Shown: positions 23,388 through 32,191, numbered from the stretch's first letter. The stretch is DNA of 32,683 bases from Parcubacteria group bacterium (GCA_014383885.1 JACNGX010000031.1:1-32683), one strand, 5' to 3'. Notes: generated by a model not told the origin, from the sequence alone. Program-made: numbers and translations.

Positions 23388-23612
23388 ATGAAGACAGACA
23401 TCCATCCTGATTTCCATACTGATACAAAGGCGAAGTGCTCATGTGGCGCGGAGTTTGTTGTTGGATCTACGAAAGATGCGATTTCCGTGGAGATTTGCAG
23501 TCAATGCCATCCGTTTTACACCGGAAAAGAGAAGGTGCTCGATACTGCCGGTCGCGTGGATAAATTCAAGCAGCGCATGGCTAAGGCCACTGCCAAGAAA
23601 GGTGCAAAATAA
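23388..23612 (+). CDS. rpmE: 50S ribosomal protein L31 (zinc-type)
   Basis: MKTDIHPDFHTDTKAKCSCGAEFVVGST...ICSQCHPFYTGKEKVLDTAGRVDKFKQR. Confidence 0.95.
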   Translation: MKTDIHPDFHTDTKAKCSCGAEFVVGSTKDAISVEICSQCHPFYTGKEKVLDTAGRVDKFKQRMAKATAKKGAK

Positions 23613-23627
23613 CGTTGTACGAATACG

Positions 23628-23665
23628 AAATCGCGCTTTTCCTATGGGAAAAGCGCGATTTCGTC
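23628..23665 (+). terminator. terminator hairpin
   Basis: CGAAATCGCGCTTTTCC-tat-GGGAAAAGCGCGATTTCG. Confidence 0.7.
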
Positions 23666-23684
23666 TGTATATCTGTATAGTAAG

Positions 23685-23750
23685 TATAATAACTCTTGCT
23701 AGGTTTAACCTAGAAAAATTATCCACATTTCTGTACCAAGGTTTAACCTT
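23685..23750 (+). promoter_or_regulatory. prfA promoter region with two palindromic sites
   Basis: TATAAT at 23685; CTAGGTTTAACCTAG (23699..23713) and AAGGTTTAACCTT (23738..23750). Confidence 0.55.
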
Positions 23751-23768
23751 AATACAGAGTAAAGAGAT

Positions 23769-24740
23769 ATGGACAATACATTGCCACCAATTGAAGAGTT
23801 GAAAGAAAGTCAAAAAACTGCATTTCTTGCGAGCGAGCTTGAGCGTGTGGTAGGGGAGATAGAAAACACTCGGGCACTTGCTGAGGAAGACCCTGCTATG
23901 GCGGAGCTTGCCGAGAGTGAACTTTCCGACTTGGAAACACAGAAAAAAGGTATTGAAGAGCAAGTGAGGAGAATTGTGAAAGCCGAGCAAGAAGAAGAGC
24001 TCTTCCCCAATGAGCTTATTTTGGAAGTGCGTGCCGGTGCCGGTGGAGAAGAGGCGGCGCTCTTTGCCCAAGAACTTGCCGAGATGTATGAGAAATACGC
24101 CGAAGCGAAGGGTTGGCAATTTCGGAAGTTGGACATATCGGAAAGTGAGCTCGGCGGATATAAAGAAGGGACGTTTGAAATAAAAGGACTCAGCTGCTAT
24201 AAAGATTTACGGTATGAAATGGGCGTGCATCGTGTCCAGCGTATTCCGGCAACGGAAAAGCAGGGTCGTATTCATACCTCCACGGCATCGGTGGCAATTA
24301 TGCCGGTACGAAAAAAGACAACAATCGCAATTGACCCTTCAGAGCTTGATACTGAATTTTCTCGATCAGGTGGCGCCGGCGGACAAAATGTGAACAAGGT
24401 TGAAACGGCTGTGCGACTTATTCATAAACCAACCGGCATTGCGGTGCGGTGTCAATCCGAGCGGACACAGCAAAAGAATCGTGAGAAGGCGCTTGGTATG
24501 CTTAAAGCCCGTATTCAAGCGGAGAAGGACGAGGTAGACGCAAAACAGCATGCCGATACCCGTCGCGATCAGATCGGCACCGGTGATCGTTCTGAAAAAA
24601 TTCGTACCTATAATGTGCCGCAAAATCGCGTGACGGACCATCGTATTAAGGAATCCTGGCACAATATTGAAGGGATATTGGCAGGTGATTTGGACGATAT
24701 TGTAGAGGCGTTTCAATCAGTAGGGGAGCAGGCGAAATAA
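23769..24740 (+). CDS. prfA: peptide chain release factor 1
   Basis: [69 protein letters not shown] tripeptide fits RF1. Confidence 0.95.
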   Translation: MDNTLPPIEELKESQKTAFLASELERVVGEIENTRALAEEDPAMAELAESELSDLETQKKGIEEQVRRIVKAEQEEELFPNELILEVRAGAGGEEAALFAQELAEMYEKYAEAKGWQFRKLDISESELGGYKEGTFEIKGLSCYKDLRYEMGVHRVQRIPATEKQGRIHTSTASVAIMPVRKKTTIAIDPSELDTEFSRSGGAGGQNVNKVETAVRLIHKPTGIAVRCQSERTQQKNREKALGMLKARIQAEKDEVDAKQHADTRRDQIGTGDRSEKIRTYNVPQNRVTDHRIKESWHNIEGILAGDLDDIVEAFQSVGEQAK

Positions 24741-24858
24741 CTATAAAAAGATGAGACACATAGGTAACACCCCTCATTCCAGGATGTAGAGTATGGTCGT
24801 GGTCATCTCGTACATTTGCTTGCACTTCTTACCAATATCTGCTATCATTTCACACCAT

Positions 24859-25599
24859 ATGAACGATACTGTAAGCATTTCCGATATGTTTAATGCAGGT
24901 GCCCATTTTGGGTACTCCAAGGCGCGTCGTCATCCTTCGATGAAAAAATTTATTTTCGGTGTGAAGAATAAGACGGAGGTTTTTGATCTTGAGAAAACTG
25001 TCGGTTGCCTTTCTGATGTTGAGACGTATATCGCCGAGCTTGCTGAAGGGGGGAAGAAGATTCTTTTTGTGGGAGGGAAGCCAGAGGCACGAAAAGCCAT
25101 TGAATTAGCCGGAACAACGCTTTCCATGCCGTATGTGGCATCGCGGTGGATCGGTGGCACCCTTACAAATTTTTCCGAAGTGAAAAAGCGTGTGGCGCGT
25201 TTGGAAGATCTCACCGAAAAGCGTGAAAAAGGTGAACTTTCCGTATATACCAAAAAAGAGCGTCTGCTCTTTGATCGTGAGATTGAAGATTTGGAAGCGC
25301 GTTTTGGCGGTCTGCGTGGTATGAGAGAGATGCCTGCCGCGATGTTTGTTGTTGATCCGAAAGCCGAAGAAATTGCCGTGCTTGAGGCAACGAAGAAGGG
25401 TATTCCGGTTGTTGCGCTCGCTTCGTCGGACTGTGATGCAAAGATGGTGAAGCGTGTGATTCCCGCAAATGATTCTTCACGAGGAAGTATTGAGCTTTTT
25501 GTGAATGAAATTGTTGAAGCATATAAAAGCGGACAAGGAAGGAAAAAAGAAGAGAAGACAGAAGAGAAGAAGAGTGAAGAAAAAACAGAGAGTAAGTAA
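24859..25599 (+). CDS. rpsB: 30S ribosomal protein S2
   Basis: MFNAGAHFGYSKARRHPSMKKFIFGVKN...WIGGTLTNFSEVKKR; start trimmed from the supplied ORF. Confidence 0.95.
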   Translation: MNDTVSISDMFNAGAHFGYSKARRHPSMKKFIFGVKNKTEVFDLEKTVGCLSDVETYIAELAEGGKKILFVGGKPEARKAIELAGTTLSMPYVASRWIGGTLTNFSEVKKRVARLEDLTEKREKGELSVYTKKERLLFDREIEDLEARFGGLRGMREMPAAMFVVDPKAEEIAVLEATKKGIPVVALASSDCDAKMVKRVIPANDSSRGSIELFVNEIVEAYKSGQGRKKEEKTEEKKSEEKTESK

Positions 25600-25605
25600 T
25601 ACAAT

Positions 25606-25717
25606 GGGTACGAAGTACGAATAAATACGAACATACGAACTCATTGTGTAGCGACAGACTCATTTTCTAAAGCAGTCCCCATCCTCGTATGTTCGACTGA
25701 CGCGTAGTTCGTAACCC
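25606..25717. repeat. TACGAA-rich imperfect inverted repeat element
   Basis: GGGTACGAAGTACGAATAAATACGAACATACGA ... CTCGTATGTTCGACTGACGCGTAGTTCGTAACCCC. Confidence 0.65.
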
Positions 25718-25780
25718 CTTAATTCCCTCACTTACTTCCAGGATGATTTACTAAACTTCTAACATACTAACCTCCTATCT

Positions 25781-26368
25781 ATGGTAACCACAGACAGTAT
25801 TAAAGCATTGCGTGAAAAAACCGGTGTATCGGTGATGCAGTGTAAAAAAGCACTTGAAGAAGCGGGTGGCGACATGGAAAAAGCAACTATTCTTCTTCAC
25901 AAATTGAGTAGTGCAGCGGCCGAAAAGAAGGCAGGTCGTGAGCTTGGTGCCGGAACGGTAGCAAACTATACCCATACAAACGGAACAGTTGGCGCCATGG
26001 TGGAGCTTTTGTGTGAGACAGATTTTGTAGCAAAAAACGAGGAGTTTAAGGCGCTTGCATACGATATTGCCATGCATATTGCAGCGACAAACCCCGCATA
26101 TCTTTCCATGGATGACGTGACGGAAGAAGAACGCACGAAAGCACAAGAAGCGTTTAAGAAAGAGGTGGAAGAGTCTGATAAGCAGGAAGATATTAAGGAA
26201 AAAATGCTTGAAGGAAAGATTACAAATTACCTCAAAGAAAAAGTGCTTCTCGAACAGCCGTTCATCAAAGACCCGAATGTGACCATTGGCGGATTGGTTG
26301 ATGGTGCAGTACAGAAATTCGGAGAAAAGACACAAATCGGTCGTTTCGCACGATTCTCAATTGACTAA
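25781..26368 (+). CDS. tsf: elongation factor Ts
   Basis: IKALREKTGVSVMQCKKALEEAGGDMEKA...ELLCETDFVAKNEEFKALAYDIAMHIAA. Confidence 0.95.
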   Translation: MVTTDSIKALREKTGVSVMQCKKALEEAGGDMEKATILLHKLSSAAAEKKAGRELGAGTVANYTHTNGTVGAMVELLCETDFVAKNEEFKALAYDIAMHIAATNPAYLSMDDVTEEERTKAQEAFKKEVEESDKQEDIKEKMLEGKITNYLKEKVLLEQPFIKDPNVTIGGLVDGAVQKFGEKTQIGRFARFSID

Positions 26369-26398
26369 ACACGGTGTTCTCTTATTGAGAGACTCTCT

Positions 26399-26857
26399 AT
26401 GGATATCGTTCTCTTCATCGCTTTCATAACGGCATTTGCATGTGTGGGAGTCTGTGCCGCGCTTTTCTATCGCGGATGGGAATTGTCGCGTGAGGATATG
26501 CCCGAGCATATTCATACCCATCGTGTAGTGCGTACCTATGCCGAGGATAGCGTTGATCGGATGGTTACTGTCCTTAGAGTCGGTATTGCACGAATGTGGC
26601 GATCTCAGATTGTTCCCATGGGAACACGTGTGAAAAAATATGTTGTTCAGGTTGCTGCGAATTTTGCGCCAACAGCGTATCTTATACGAGTATATAGAGC
26701 AATCAGAGGCCTTCATGCGACACAAGGAGAAGAAGAGGATAAGTCATCATTTCTTCAAGAAGTGAACGCACATAAAAGTACTTCGGAAACACGTGATTTT
26801 TCTGTCGATGCTCAGGAACCAGCTCCTGACACAGAGAAAACAAAGACGCCGATGTAG
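26399..26857 (+). CDS. hypothetical single-pass membrane protein
   Basis: 152 aa with N-terminal TM (VLFIAFITAFACVGVCAALFY); stop codon lies inside the tRNA-Thr gene. Confidence 0.6.
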   Translation: MDIVLFIAFITAFACVGVCAALFYRGWELSREDMPEHIHTHRVVRTYAEDSVDRMVTVLRVGIARMWRSQIVPMGTRVKKYVVQVAANFAPTAYLIRVYRAIRGLHATQGEEEDKSSFLQEVNAHKSTSETRDFSVDAQEPAPDTEKTKTPM

Positions 26858-26920
26858 CTCAGTTGGTAGAGCAACGGTTTTGTAAACCGTCGGTCGTCGG
26901 TTCGAGTCCGACCATCGGCT
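26848..26920 (+). tRNA. tRNA-Thr(UGU)
   Basis: GCCGATG TA GCTC...ACGGT TTTGTAA ACCGT...GTCGG TTCGAGT CCGAC CATCGGC T; anticodon TGT. Confidence 0.92.
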
Positions 26921-26930
26921 CAGTACACAA

Positions 26931-26962
26931 TTGTCATCCCGCATCAAGTGCGGGGTGACAAA
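26931..26962. repeat. GTCATCCCGC palindromic repeat
   Basis: TTGTCATCCCGCA-tcaag-TGCGGGGTGACAA. Confidence 0.7.
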
Positions 26963-27013
26963 GGGTAGATAGAGTATCCGCTCCTTGTCTTCGTTGTTGT
27001 GGTACCAAAAAAG

Positions 27014-27040
27014 AAAAGCCCCGGAAGGGGCTTTTCTTTA
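27014..27040. terminator. terminator hairpin
   Basis: AAAAGCCCC-ggaa-GGGGCTTTT. Confidence 0.7.
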
Positions 27041-27046
27041 TGGGCT

Positions 27047-27757
27047 CTATTCTTCGCTGCTATTGTCATCAGTTGTTGTGGCAGTTTCCTCCTCAGCGGG
27101 GATTTTAAGTGATTCGGGAAGAAGACTTTCAATGACTTCTTTGCTTTGGAAGCCGGCAAAGACGGTATCGTTGAGAATGATCGCAGGCAACGTTTCGGCT
27201 GAAATATCATGCAATGCGACAAGTGTTTCCACTGCCGAGAGATCAATATGGTAATCAAACGCATACACACGTACGCCGGGATAGTGTTCGCGGAGGTAGG
27301 TCAGCACATATCCCTCCCTTTCACAATCAGCACAATCTCCTTCATTGGAATAAAAATAAAGAATGGAAACGGGCTCGTCGCCACAGGCACGACCGATTTT
27401 TTTCATGAGAAGGTAATCTTTAATCTGGAGGAGGGAGTAGTATTCTTTGAGCCGGATTACCTCTTCATCGTCCGAGCCACGACGCGCTTCCATGTAGGCG
27501 AGTCGGCTTGCGAGCGAATTGATTTCGCGGGAGAGAACGGAATTATCAATATCGTCGCAGGACACTTCTGCCAAAAGATCGAATTGTGTTTCGATAGAGA
27601 GGATATCAATGGAGATATTATCCTCAATAGACTTAATTTCACTCAAGCGGCGCTCTTGGAAGAGACCGGAAATCCACATGGCGATAATGAAAACAAGGAC
27701 TGTGATAAGAAGCGCAAGCGCGTATTTTTTCCAATCAATTATGCGAGAATGTTCCAT
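27047..27757 (-). CDS. membrane-anchored coiled-coil protein with thioredoxin-like domain
   Basis: N-terminal TM; SILYFYSNEGDCADCEREGYVLTYLREHYPGVRVYAFDYHIDLSAVETLVALHDISAETLPAIILND. Confidence 0.65.
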   Translation of the reverse strand: MEHSRIIDWKKYALALLITVLVFIIAMWISGLFQERRLSEIKSIEDNISIDILSIETQFDLLAEVSCDDIDNSVLSREINSLASRLAYMEARRGSDDEEVIRLKEYYSLLQIKDYLLMKKIGRACGDEPVSILYFYSNEGDCADCEREGYVLTYLREHYPGVRVYAFDYHIDLSAVETLVALHDISAETLPAIILNDTVFAGFQSKEVIESLLPESLKIPAEEETATTTDDNSSEE

Positions 27758-27786
27758 AGTGTTGGTATGCTAACATAAAGTGCTTT

Positions 27787-29043
27787 TCAGCGCCACGATA
27801 CTTTTCGTGAAGCAAGTGTTTTATACAGAGCAACGGTATTCCATGAGAGAGCGACAATGCCATAAATAAGAAGAAAGAGAACAATGTCGGGAGAAAATCG
27901 CATCTTTTCTCCGGCGAGTTTTTTGCCAATGAGGATGAGTACAATAGTGAGAATCATCACAAAGACTGAAAGAAAGAGAAGTGCATCGGTATTGAAGAAA
28001 AACCAGTCCGGAGAGGTGAGTGAGGCGGGAACGTCAACGCCGACAGTACGAATACGAGAAATACCTTTTGCGAGCGACGTGCTTGTTGAGGAAATGAGTG
28101 TGCTGAAAAGTACAAACGATCCGATAAGAAAAACAACTGCCGACGGCAACATAAGGAGTGAAAGATCACCATAACGTGGTGTGAAAAAGAGATGTTTGTA
28201 ATCACGGGCATTGTTCAAAAAACCATATATCCAACGAAGGCGTTGTTTGAAAAGTCCTTTGGGATCAGCTGGACCGACAGTATACACATACGCATCATGG
28301 CGATTGGCGATTGTATAGTGATGTGATTGCATGCGCATGGCGTATTCCATGTCTTCGGTCAGATAGGCGTGTTTGTATTCTCCGAGAGATTTGAATACTT
28401 CGGTGCGGATAAAAGAAAACGGTCCGGGGATGACATAGAGCGCGCCCATCGCAGCGCTGGTCTTTCGCATAAAAATGGCAAAAAAGTATTCGGTGCGTTG
28501 CAGGACACGTGCAAGAGTATTGGCATTGTGAATAGTCATTGCTGGCGTGACCGCTTTTGTTTCCGGTTCTTTGAGGAAGGTGTCGACGATACGCATAAGT
28601 GCTTCTGTATGCACAAATGAATCAGCGTCGAGAAGGCCGACAAGATCGCTTTTCACATGCTCAAGCCCGAGATTCACAGCGGTGTGTTTGCCACCGTTTT
28701 CTTTTTGGAAGAGGGTAATTTGCGGATGACTGTTATATGTCTGAATAATATTCCAGGTGCCGTCGGTACTGCCGTCGTCGATAATAAAAATGTCCAGCTT
28801 CTCTTTCGGATAATTGAGATTCAGGAGAGAATCGATGGTGCCTTTGACGGTCGTTTCCTCATTCCAACATGGGACGATAATGGTGGCAGAGGGAAGGTTT
28901 TCAGGGCGCGTATAATCAACCCCTTTCTTTTCTTTTGATTCCTTTTTTGTCCAGTCTTCGAAAAAAGAGATAAGGAAATACACCTCCAGAAAGAGAGAGA
29001 TGAAAAGTAAGATATATGTGACGACCAGAATAAAGCTAGACAT
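27787..29043 (-). CDS. membrane glycosyltransferase family 2
   Basis: ATIIVPCWNEETTVKGTIDSLL, IIDDGSTDGTW, GLLDADSF, YLTEDMEYAMRMQ, KQRLRWIYG; several TM segments. Confidence 0.9.
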   Translation of the reverse strand: MSSFILVVTYILLFISLFLEVYFLISFFEDWTKKESKEKKGVDYTRPENLPSATIIVPCWNEETTVKGTIDSLLNLNYPKEKLDIFIIDDGSTDGTWNIIQTYNSHPQITLFQKENGGKHTAVNLGLEHVKSDLVGLLDADSFVHTEALMRIVDTFLKEPETKAVTPAMTIHNANTLARVLQRTEYFFAIFMRKTSAAMGALYVIPGPFSFIRTEVFKSLGEYKHAYLTEDMEYAMRMQSHHYTIANRHDAYVYTVGPADPKGLFKQRLRWIYGFLNNARDYKHLFFTPRYGDLSLLMLPSAVVFLIGSFVLFSTLISSTSTSLAKGISRIRTVGVDVPASLTSPDWFFFNTDALLFLSVFVMILTIVLILIGKKLAGEKMRFSPDIVLFLLIYGIVALSWNTVALYKTLASRKVSWR

Positions 29044-29117
29044 GTATCTAACAATAGAGCAAAAGAGAGAAAAAGACAATCTCGCACCGTATACCCTTTT
29101 GTGCTATGCTTTTTTGT

Positions 29118-29849
29118 ATGGAAACAAAGGAAAACTCTCATATGCATCCGCTCACGCGCGTGATAAACGATAGCACTCGCGCATTTGTGGAGCTTAGATT
29201 TGAGGTGGCGACAGGGCCGGAATTGGAGGATGGCTATCACAATTTTGACGCGCTCAATGTGCCAAAGAATCATCCGGCGCGCGATATGCAAGATACGTTT
29301 TGGATAAAAGGCATGGAGAATATGCTTCTTCGCACGCATACATCACCGGTGCAGGCGCGATATATGGAGAACCATGAGCCGCCGTTTGCTATTGTGGTGC
29401 CGGGGAAGGTCTTCCGCAATGAAGCAACTGATATGACTCATGAGGTGCAATTTTTTCAAACGGAAGGGTTGGTTGTAGGGGAAAATATCTCTCTCGCAAA
29501 TCTCAAATGGACACTAGAGCACTTCCTAAAAAAGCTCTTTGGTGACGATATCGCCATTCAGCTTCGTCCGGGATATTTTCCGTTTGTGGAGCCAGGGGTT
29601 GAGATTGATATGCGCTGTTTTCGATGCGGGGGAAGCGGGTGTCCGTCGTGTAAGGGTTCAGGATGGATTGAGATTCTCGGTGCTGGTATGGTACATCCAA
29701 ATGTGCTCCGTGCCGGTGGCATTGATCCAGACGTATGGCAGGGGTTTGCATTTGGTATTGGCGTTGATCGTATTGCCATGCTGCGCTACGGCATTCCCGA
29801 TGTAAGGTTGCTGTATAGTGGGGATCTTCGTATCAGTGATCAATTCTGA
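29118..29849 (+). CDS. pheS: phenylalanyl-tRNA synthetase alpha subunit (short form)
   Basis: HPLTRVINDSTRAFVELRFEVATGPELEDGYHNFDALNVPKNHPARDMQDTFWI; HEVQFFQTEGLVV; GMVHPNVLRAGGI; FGIGVDRIAMLRYGIPDVR. Confidence 0.93.
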   Translation: METKENSHMHPLTRVINDSTRAFVELRFEVATGPELEDGYHNFDALNVPKNHPARDMQDTFWIKGMENMLLRTHTSPVQARYMENHEPPFAIVVPGKVFRNEATDMTHEVQFFQTEGLVVGENISLANLKWTLEHFLKKLFGDDIAIQLRPGYFPFVEPGVEIDMRCFRCGGSGCPSCKGSGWIEILGAGMVHPNVLRAGGIDPDVWQGFAFGIGVDRIAMLRYGIPDVRLLYSGDLRISDQF

Positions 29850-29855
29850 GAAATG

Positions 29856-30007
29856 ACGAATTACGAATAACGCGAATATACGAATACACAATATCACTTT
29901 TAATTTGTATGTTACGCCATTGTGGAATATAACGCTGTGTATGAAAATCGTAAGTCCGGAGCAAATGTATAGTGCATTCGTATATTCGTATCATATTCGT
30001 AATTCGT
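29856..30007. repeat. ~150-bp element with ACGAAT-rich inverted ends, between pheS and pheT
   Basis: ACGAATTACGAATAACGCGAATATACGAAT ... ATTCGTATATTCGTATCATATTCGTAATTCGT. Confidence 0.8.
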
Positions 30008-30019
30008 AATGTATAGCTT

Positions 30020-31978
30020 ATGCTCGTATCCTACAACAAACTCCAAACATACTTTTCCGAACCGCTGCTAAAGCCGGTTGATTTGAAAGACGTGCTGACT
30101 CGTCGGGCGTTTGAAGTGGAAGAAATATATGAGAAAAATAGCGACACGCTCATCGATATTGATGTCTTACCTAATCGTGCTCACGATTGTCTTTCGCACC
30201 GTGGTATTGCCAAAGAGATTGCCGTATTGACCGGGCTTGCATATGCAGAACCAGAGACTATTTCTGTGTCGGAAGACATCACCGCAACGATTGACGTTGA
30301 TGTGCGGGAACCGCGTTTGTGCAGGCGGTATATGGGGCGTGTGGTGGAAGGTGTGGCTGTGGTTTCGACACCTGAGGAAGGGAAAGTGTTTCTTGAAAAT
30401 CGTGGAGACCGTTCTATTAACAATATCGTGGATGCTACCAATGTGACACTTTTTGATATCGGTCAGCCACTCCACGCGTTTGACGCCGATAAAGTGGAAG
30501 GGGGCATTGTCGTTCGCCATGCCGAAAAGGGGGAGCGTATGACTACACTCGACGGAAAAGAGCTTGAGCTTTCTGAAAAAGATGTGGTGATTGCCGATCA
30601 AGGAGGCGTGCTTGCTCTTGCTGGCGTGAAAGGAGGAAGGAAAGCCGAGGTGAATGAAGGGACGACACGCATCATTCTTGAATCAGCGAACTTTGATCCC
30701 GTTTCTGTGCGGAAGAGCGCGAATCGACACGGCATCAAAACAGACGCGTCAAAACGCTTTGAAAATGAGCTGTCTGCTGAGACGGCACGTGTTGGCATGA
30801 ATGAAGTGTCAGCGCTCATTAAGGAATGGATACCGAAAAGTGTCTTTGGTCCCATGACAGACGTGTATCCGAATCCGGAAGAAGATGTAAAAGTGGAAAT
30901 GTCGCTCGAGAAGATCAACAGTATTCTTGGCTCCACCATAGCTACTGAGACCGTGGAGGAGATTTTTGGTAAGCTTCATTTTGCATATAAAAAAGAAGGG
31001 GGTGTGTATACGGTGACACCGCCGAAAGAGCGTTTGGATATTCGTATCGCCGAGGACGTGGCGGAAGAAGTGGGGCGTGTGTATGGATATGAACATATTG
31101 TGGGTGTGCCGCTCCCGACACTTCCTGAGTCGGTGGTGGAGAAAGAGTTTTTCTTCATAAATCGCATCAGACAGGAGCTTTCGCGTGCGGGATATACCGA
31201 GATTATGACATCGTCGTTTCGCGCGAAGGGTGAGATGGAGGTGACATACCCTGCGGCGAGCGATAAGGGTTTTTTGCGTTCTACGCTTATGGATATGATG
31301 CAGGATCGGCTTGTCTTCAACGCGCGCAATACCACTCTTTTTGGAAAAGATGATGTGCGTCTCTTTGAAATTGGGCACGTCTTTGATAGAGAAAGAGGAG
31401 AGCGACTCATGTGCGTCCTTGGTGTGGTGTATCCGAATATGAAGCCGGGGAAGGCAACGGAGAAGGCGAAAAGTGATGTGAAAGATATAGTGGCCGCGAT
31501 TGCCTATAACTGTGGTGGAGATGAAGAGATGATGGATGCAAAGTATATTTCTTTAACGAGTGGGGTTGTTTCGCAAGATGGGGCAAATCTTTTTGGTGGT
31601 CATATAGTTGAGTTGGATCTCGGCGCATTTATAGACAAGCTTGAAACGCCTGCCGGATACGGCAACGTGCTCGATACGCCAAATGATATCCCGGTGTATA
31701 CAGATTTTTCAGTGTATCCTTTTATGACCCGCGACGTGGCATTTTGGACACCGGGCGATGTCTCGGAAGAGGAGGCACGAAAAGAGGTGACGGGAGAGGG
31801 GGATGAACTTCTCGTGCGCACGGATCTTTTTGATGTCTTTGAAAAAGAAGGACGTACATCGTATGCGTTTCGTATGGTGTTTCAGGCAATGGATCGCACG
31901 CTCACCGATGAAGAGGTGAATAAAATCATGAACGATGTCTACGCACATATTGAAGCGAGGGGGTGGGAAGTACGATAA
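30020..31978 (+). CDS. pheT: phenylalanyl-tRNA synthetase beta subunit (short form)
   Basis: IDIDVLPNRAHDCLSHRGIAKEIAVLTG, INNIVDATNVTLFDIGQPLHAFDADK, C-terminal FDX-ACB-like YPFMTRDVAFW...YAFRMVFQAMDRTLTDEEVN. Confidence 0.93.
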   Translation: MLVSYNKLQTYFSEPLLKPVDLKDVLTRRAFEVEEIYEKNSDTLIDIDVLPNRAHDCLSHRGIAKEIAVLTGLAYAEPETISVSEDITATIDVDVREPRLCRRYMGRVVEGVAVVSTPEEGKVFLENRGDRSINNIVDATNVTLFDIGQPLHAFDADKVEGGIVVRHAEKGERMTTLDGKELELSEKDVVIADQGGVLALAGVKGGRKAEVNEGTTRIILESANFDPVSVRKSANRHGIKTDASKRFENELSAETARVGMNEVSALIKEWIPKSVFGPMTDVYPNPEEDVKVEMSLEKINSILGSTIATETVEEIFGKLHFAYKKEGGVYTVTPPKERLDIRIAEDVAEEVGRVYGYEHIVGVPLPTLPESVVEKEFFFINRIRQELSRAGYTEIMTSSFRAKGEMEVTYPAASDKGFLRSTLMDMMQDRLVFNARNTTLFGKDDVRLFEIGHVFDRERGERLMCVLGVVYPNMKPGKATEKAKSDVKDIVAAIAYNCGGDEEMMDAKYISLTSGVVSQDGANLFGGHIVELDLGAFIDKLETPAGYGNVLDTPNDIPVYTDFSVYPFMTRDVAFWTPGDVSEEEARKEVTGEGDELLVRTDLFDVFEKEGRTSYAFRMVFQAMDRTLTDEEVNKIMNDVYAHIEARGWEVR

Positions 31979-31990
31979 AATATTTTACCA

Positions 31991-32020
31991 CTGTCATCCC
32001 GCACTCGAAGCGGGATTTCG
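31991..32020. repeat. GTCATCCCGC palindromic repeat, half-degenerate copy
   Basis: CTGTCATCCCGCACTCGAAGCGGGATTTCGG. Confidence 0.55.
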
Positions 32021-32030
32021 GTGTATGCGG

Positions 32031-32075
32031 CACAGAACAGGGAGGTTTTTAGTTGGTAGTTTTTAGTTTTTAGAA
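32031..32075 (+). repeat. dispersed intergenic repeat R, copy 3
   Basis: CACAGAACAGGGAGGTTTTTAGTTGGTAGTTTTTAGTTTTTAGAA, followed by GGCGCGGCttgcGCCGCGCC. Confidence 0.8.
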
Positions 32076-32146
32076 GGCGCGGCTTGCGCCGCGCCTGAGA
32101 AAACAATATCCAGCGGCGCCTTTGGTACCGATATGTGATACAAAAA

Positions 32147-32172
32147 AACCGGACGCAGGGTGCGTCCGGCGA
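32147..32172. terminator. terminator-like hairpin
   Basis: CCGGACGCA-ggg-TGCGTCCGG. Confidence 0.65.
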
Positions 32173-32191
32173 AAGTGGTATCAGGAGGTGC

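Noticed and set aside
27209-27778. 189-aa plus-strand ORF
   Set aside because: Antisense to the thioredoxin-like membrane protein, whose minus-strand frame has a TM anchor and a plausible fold.
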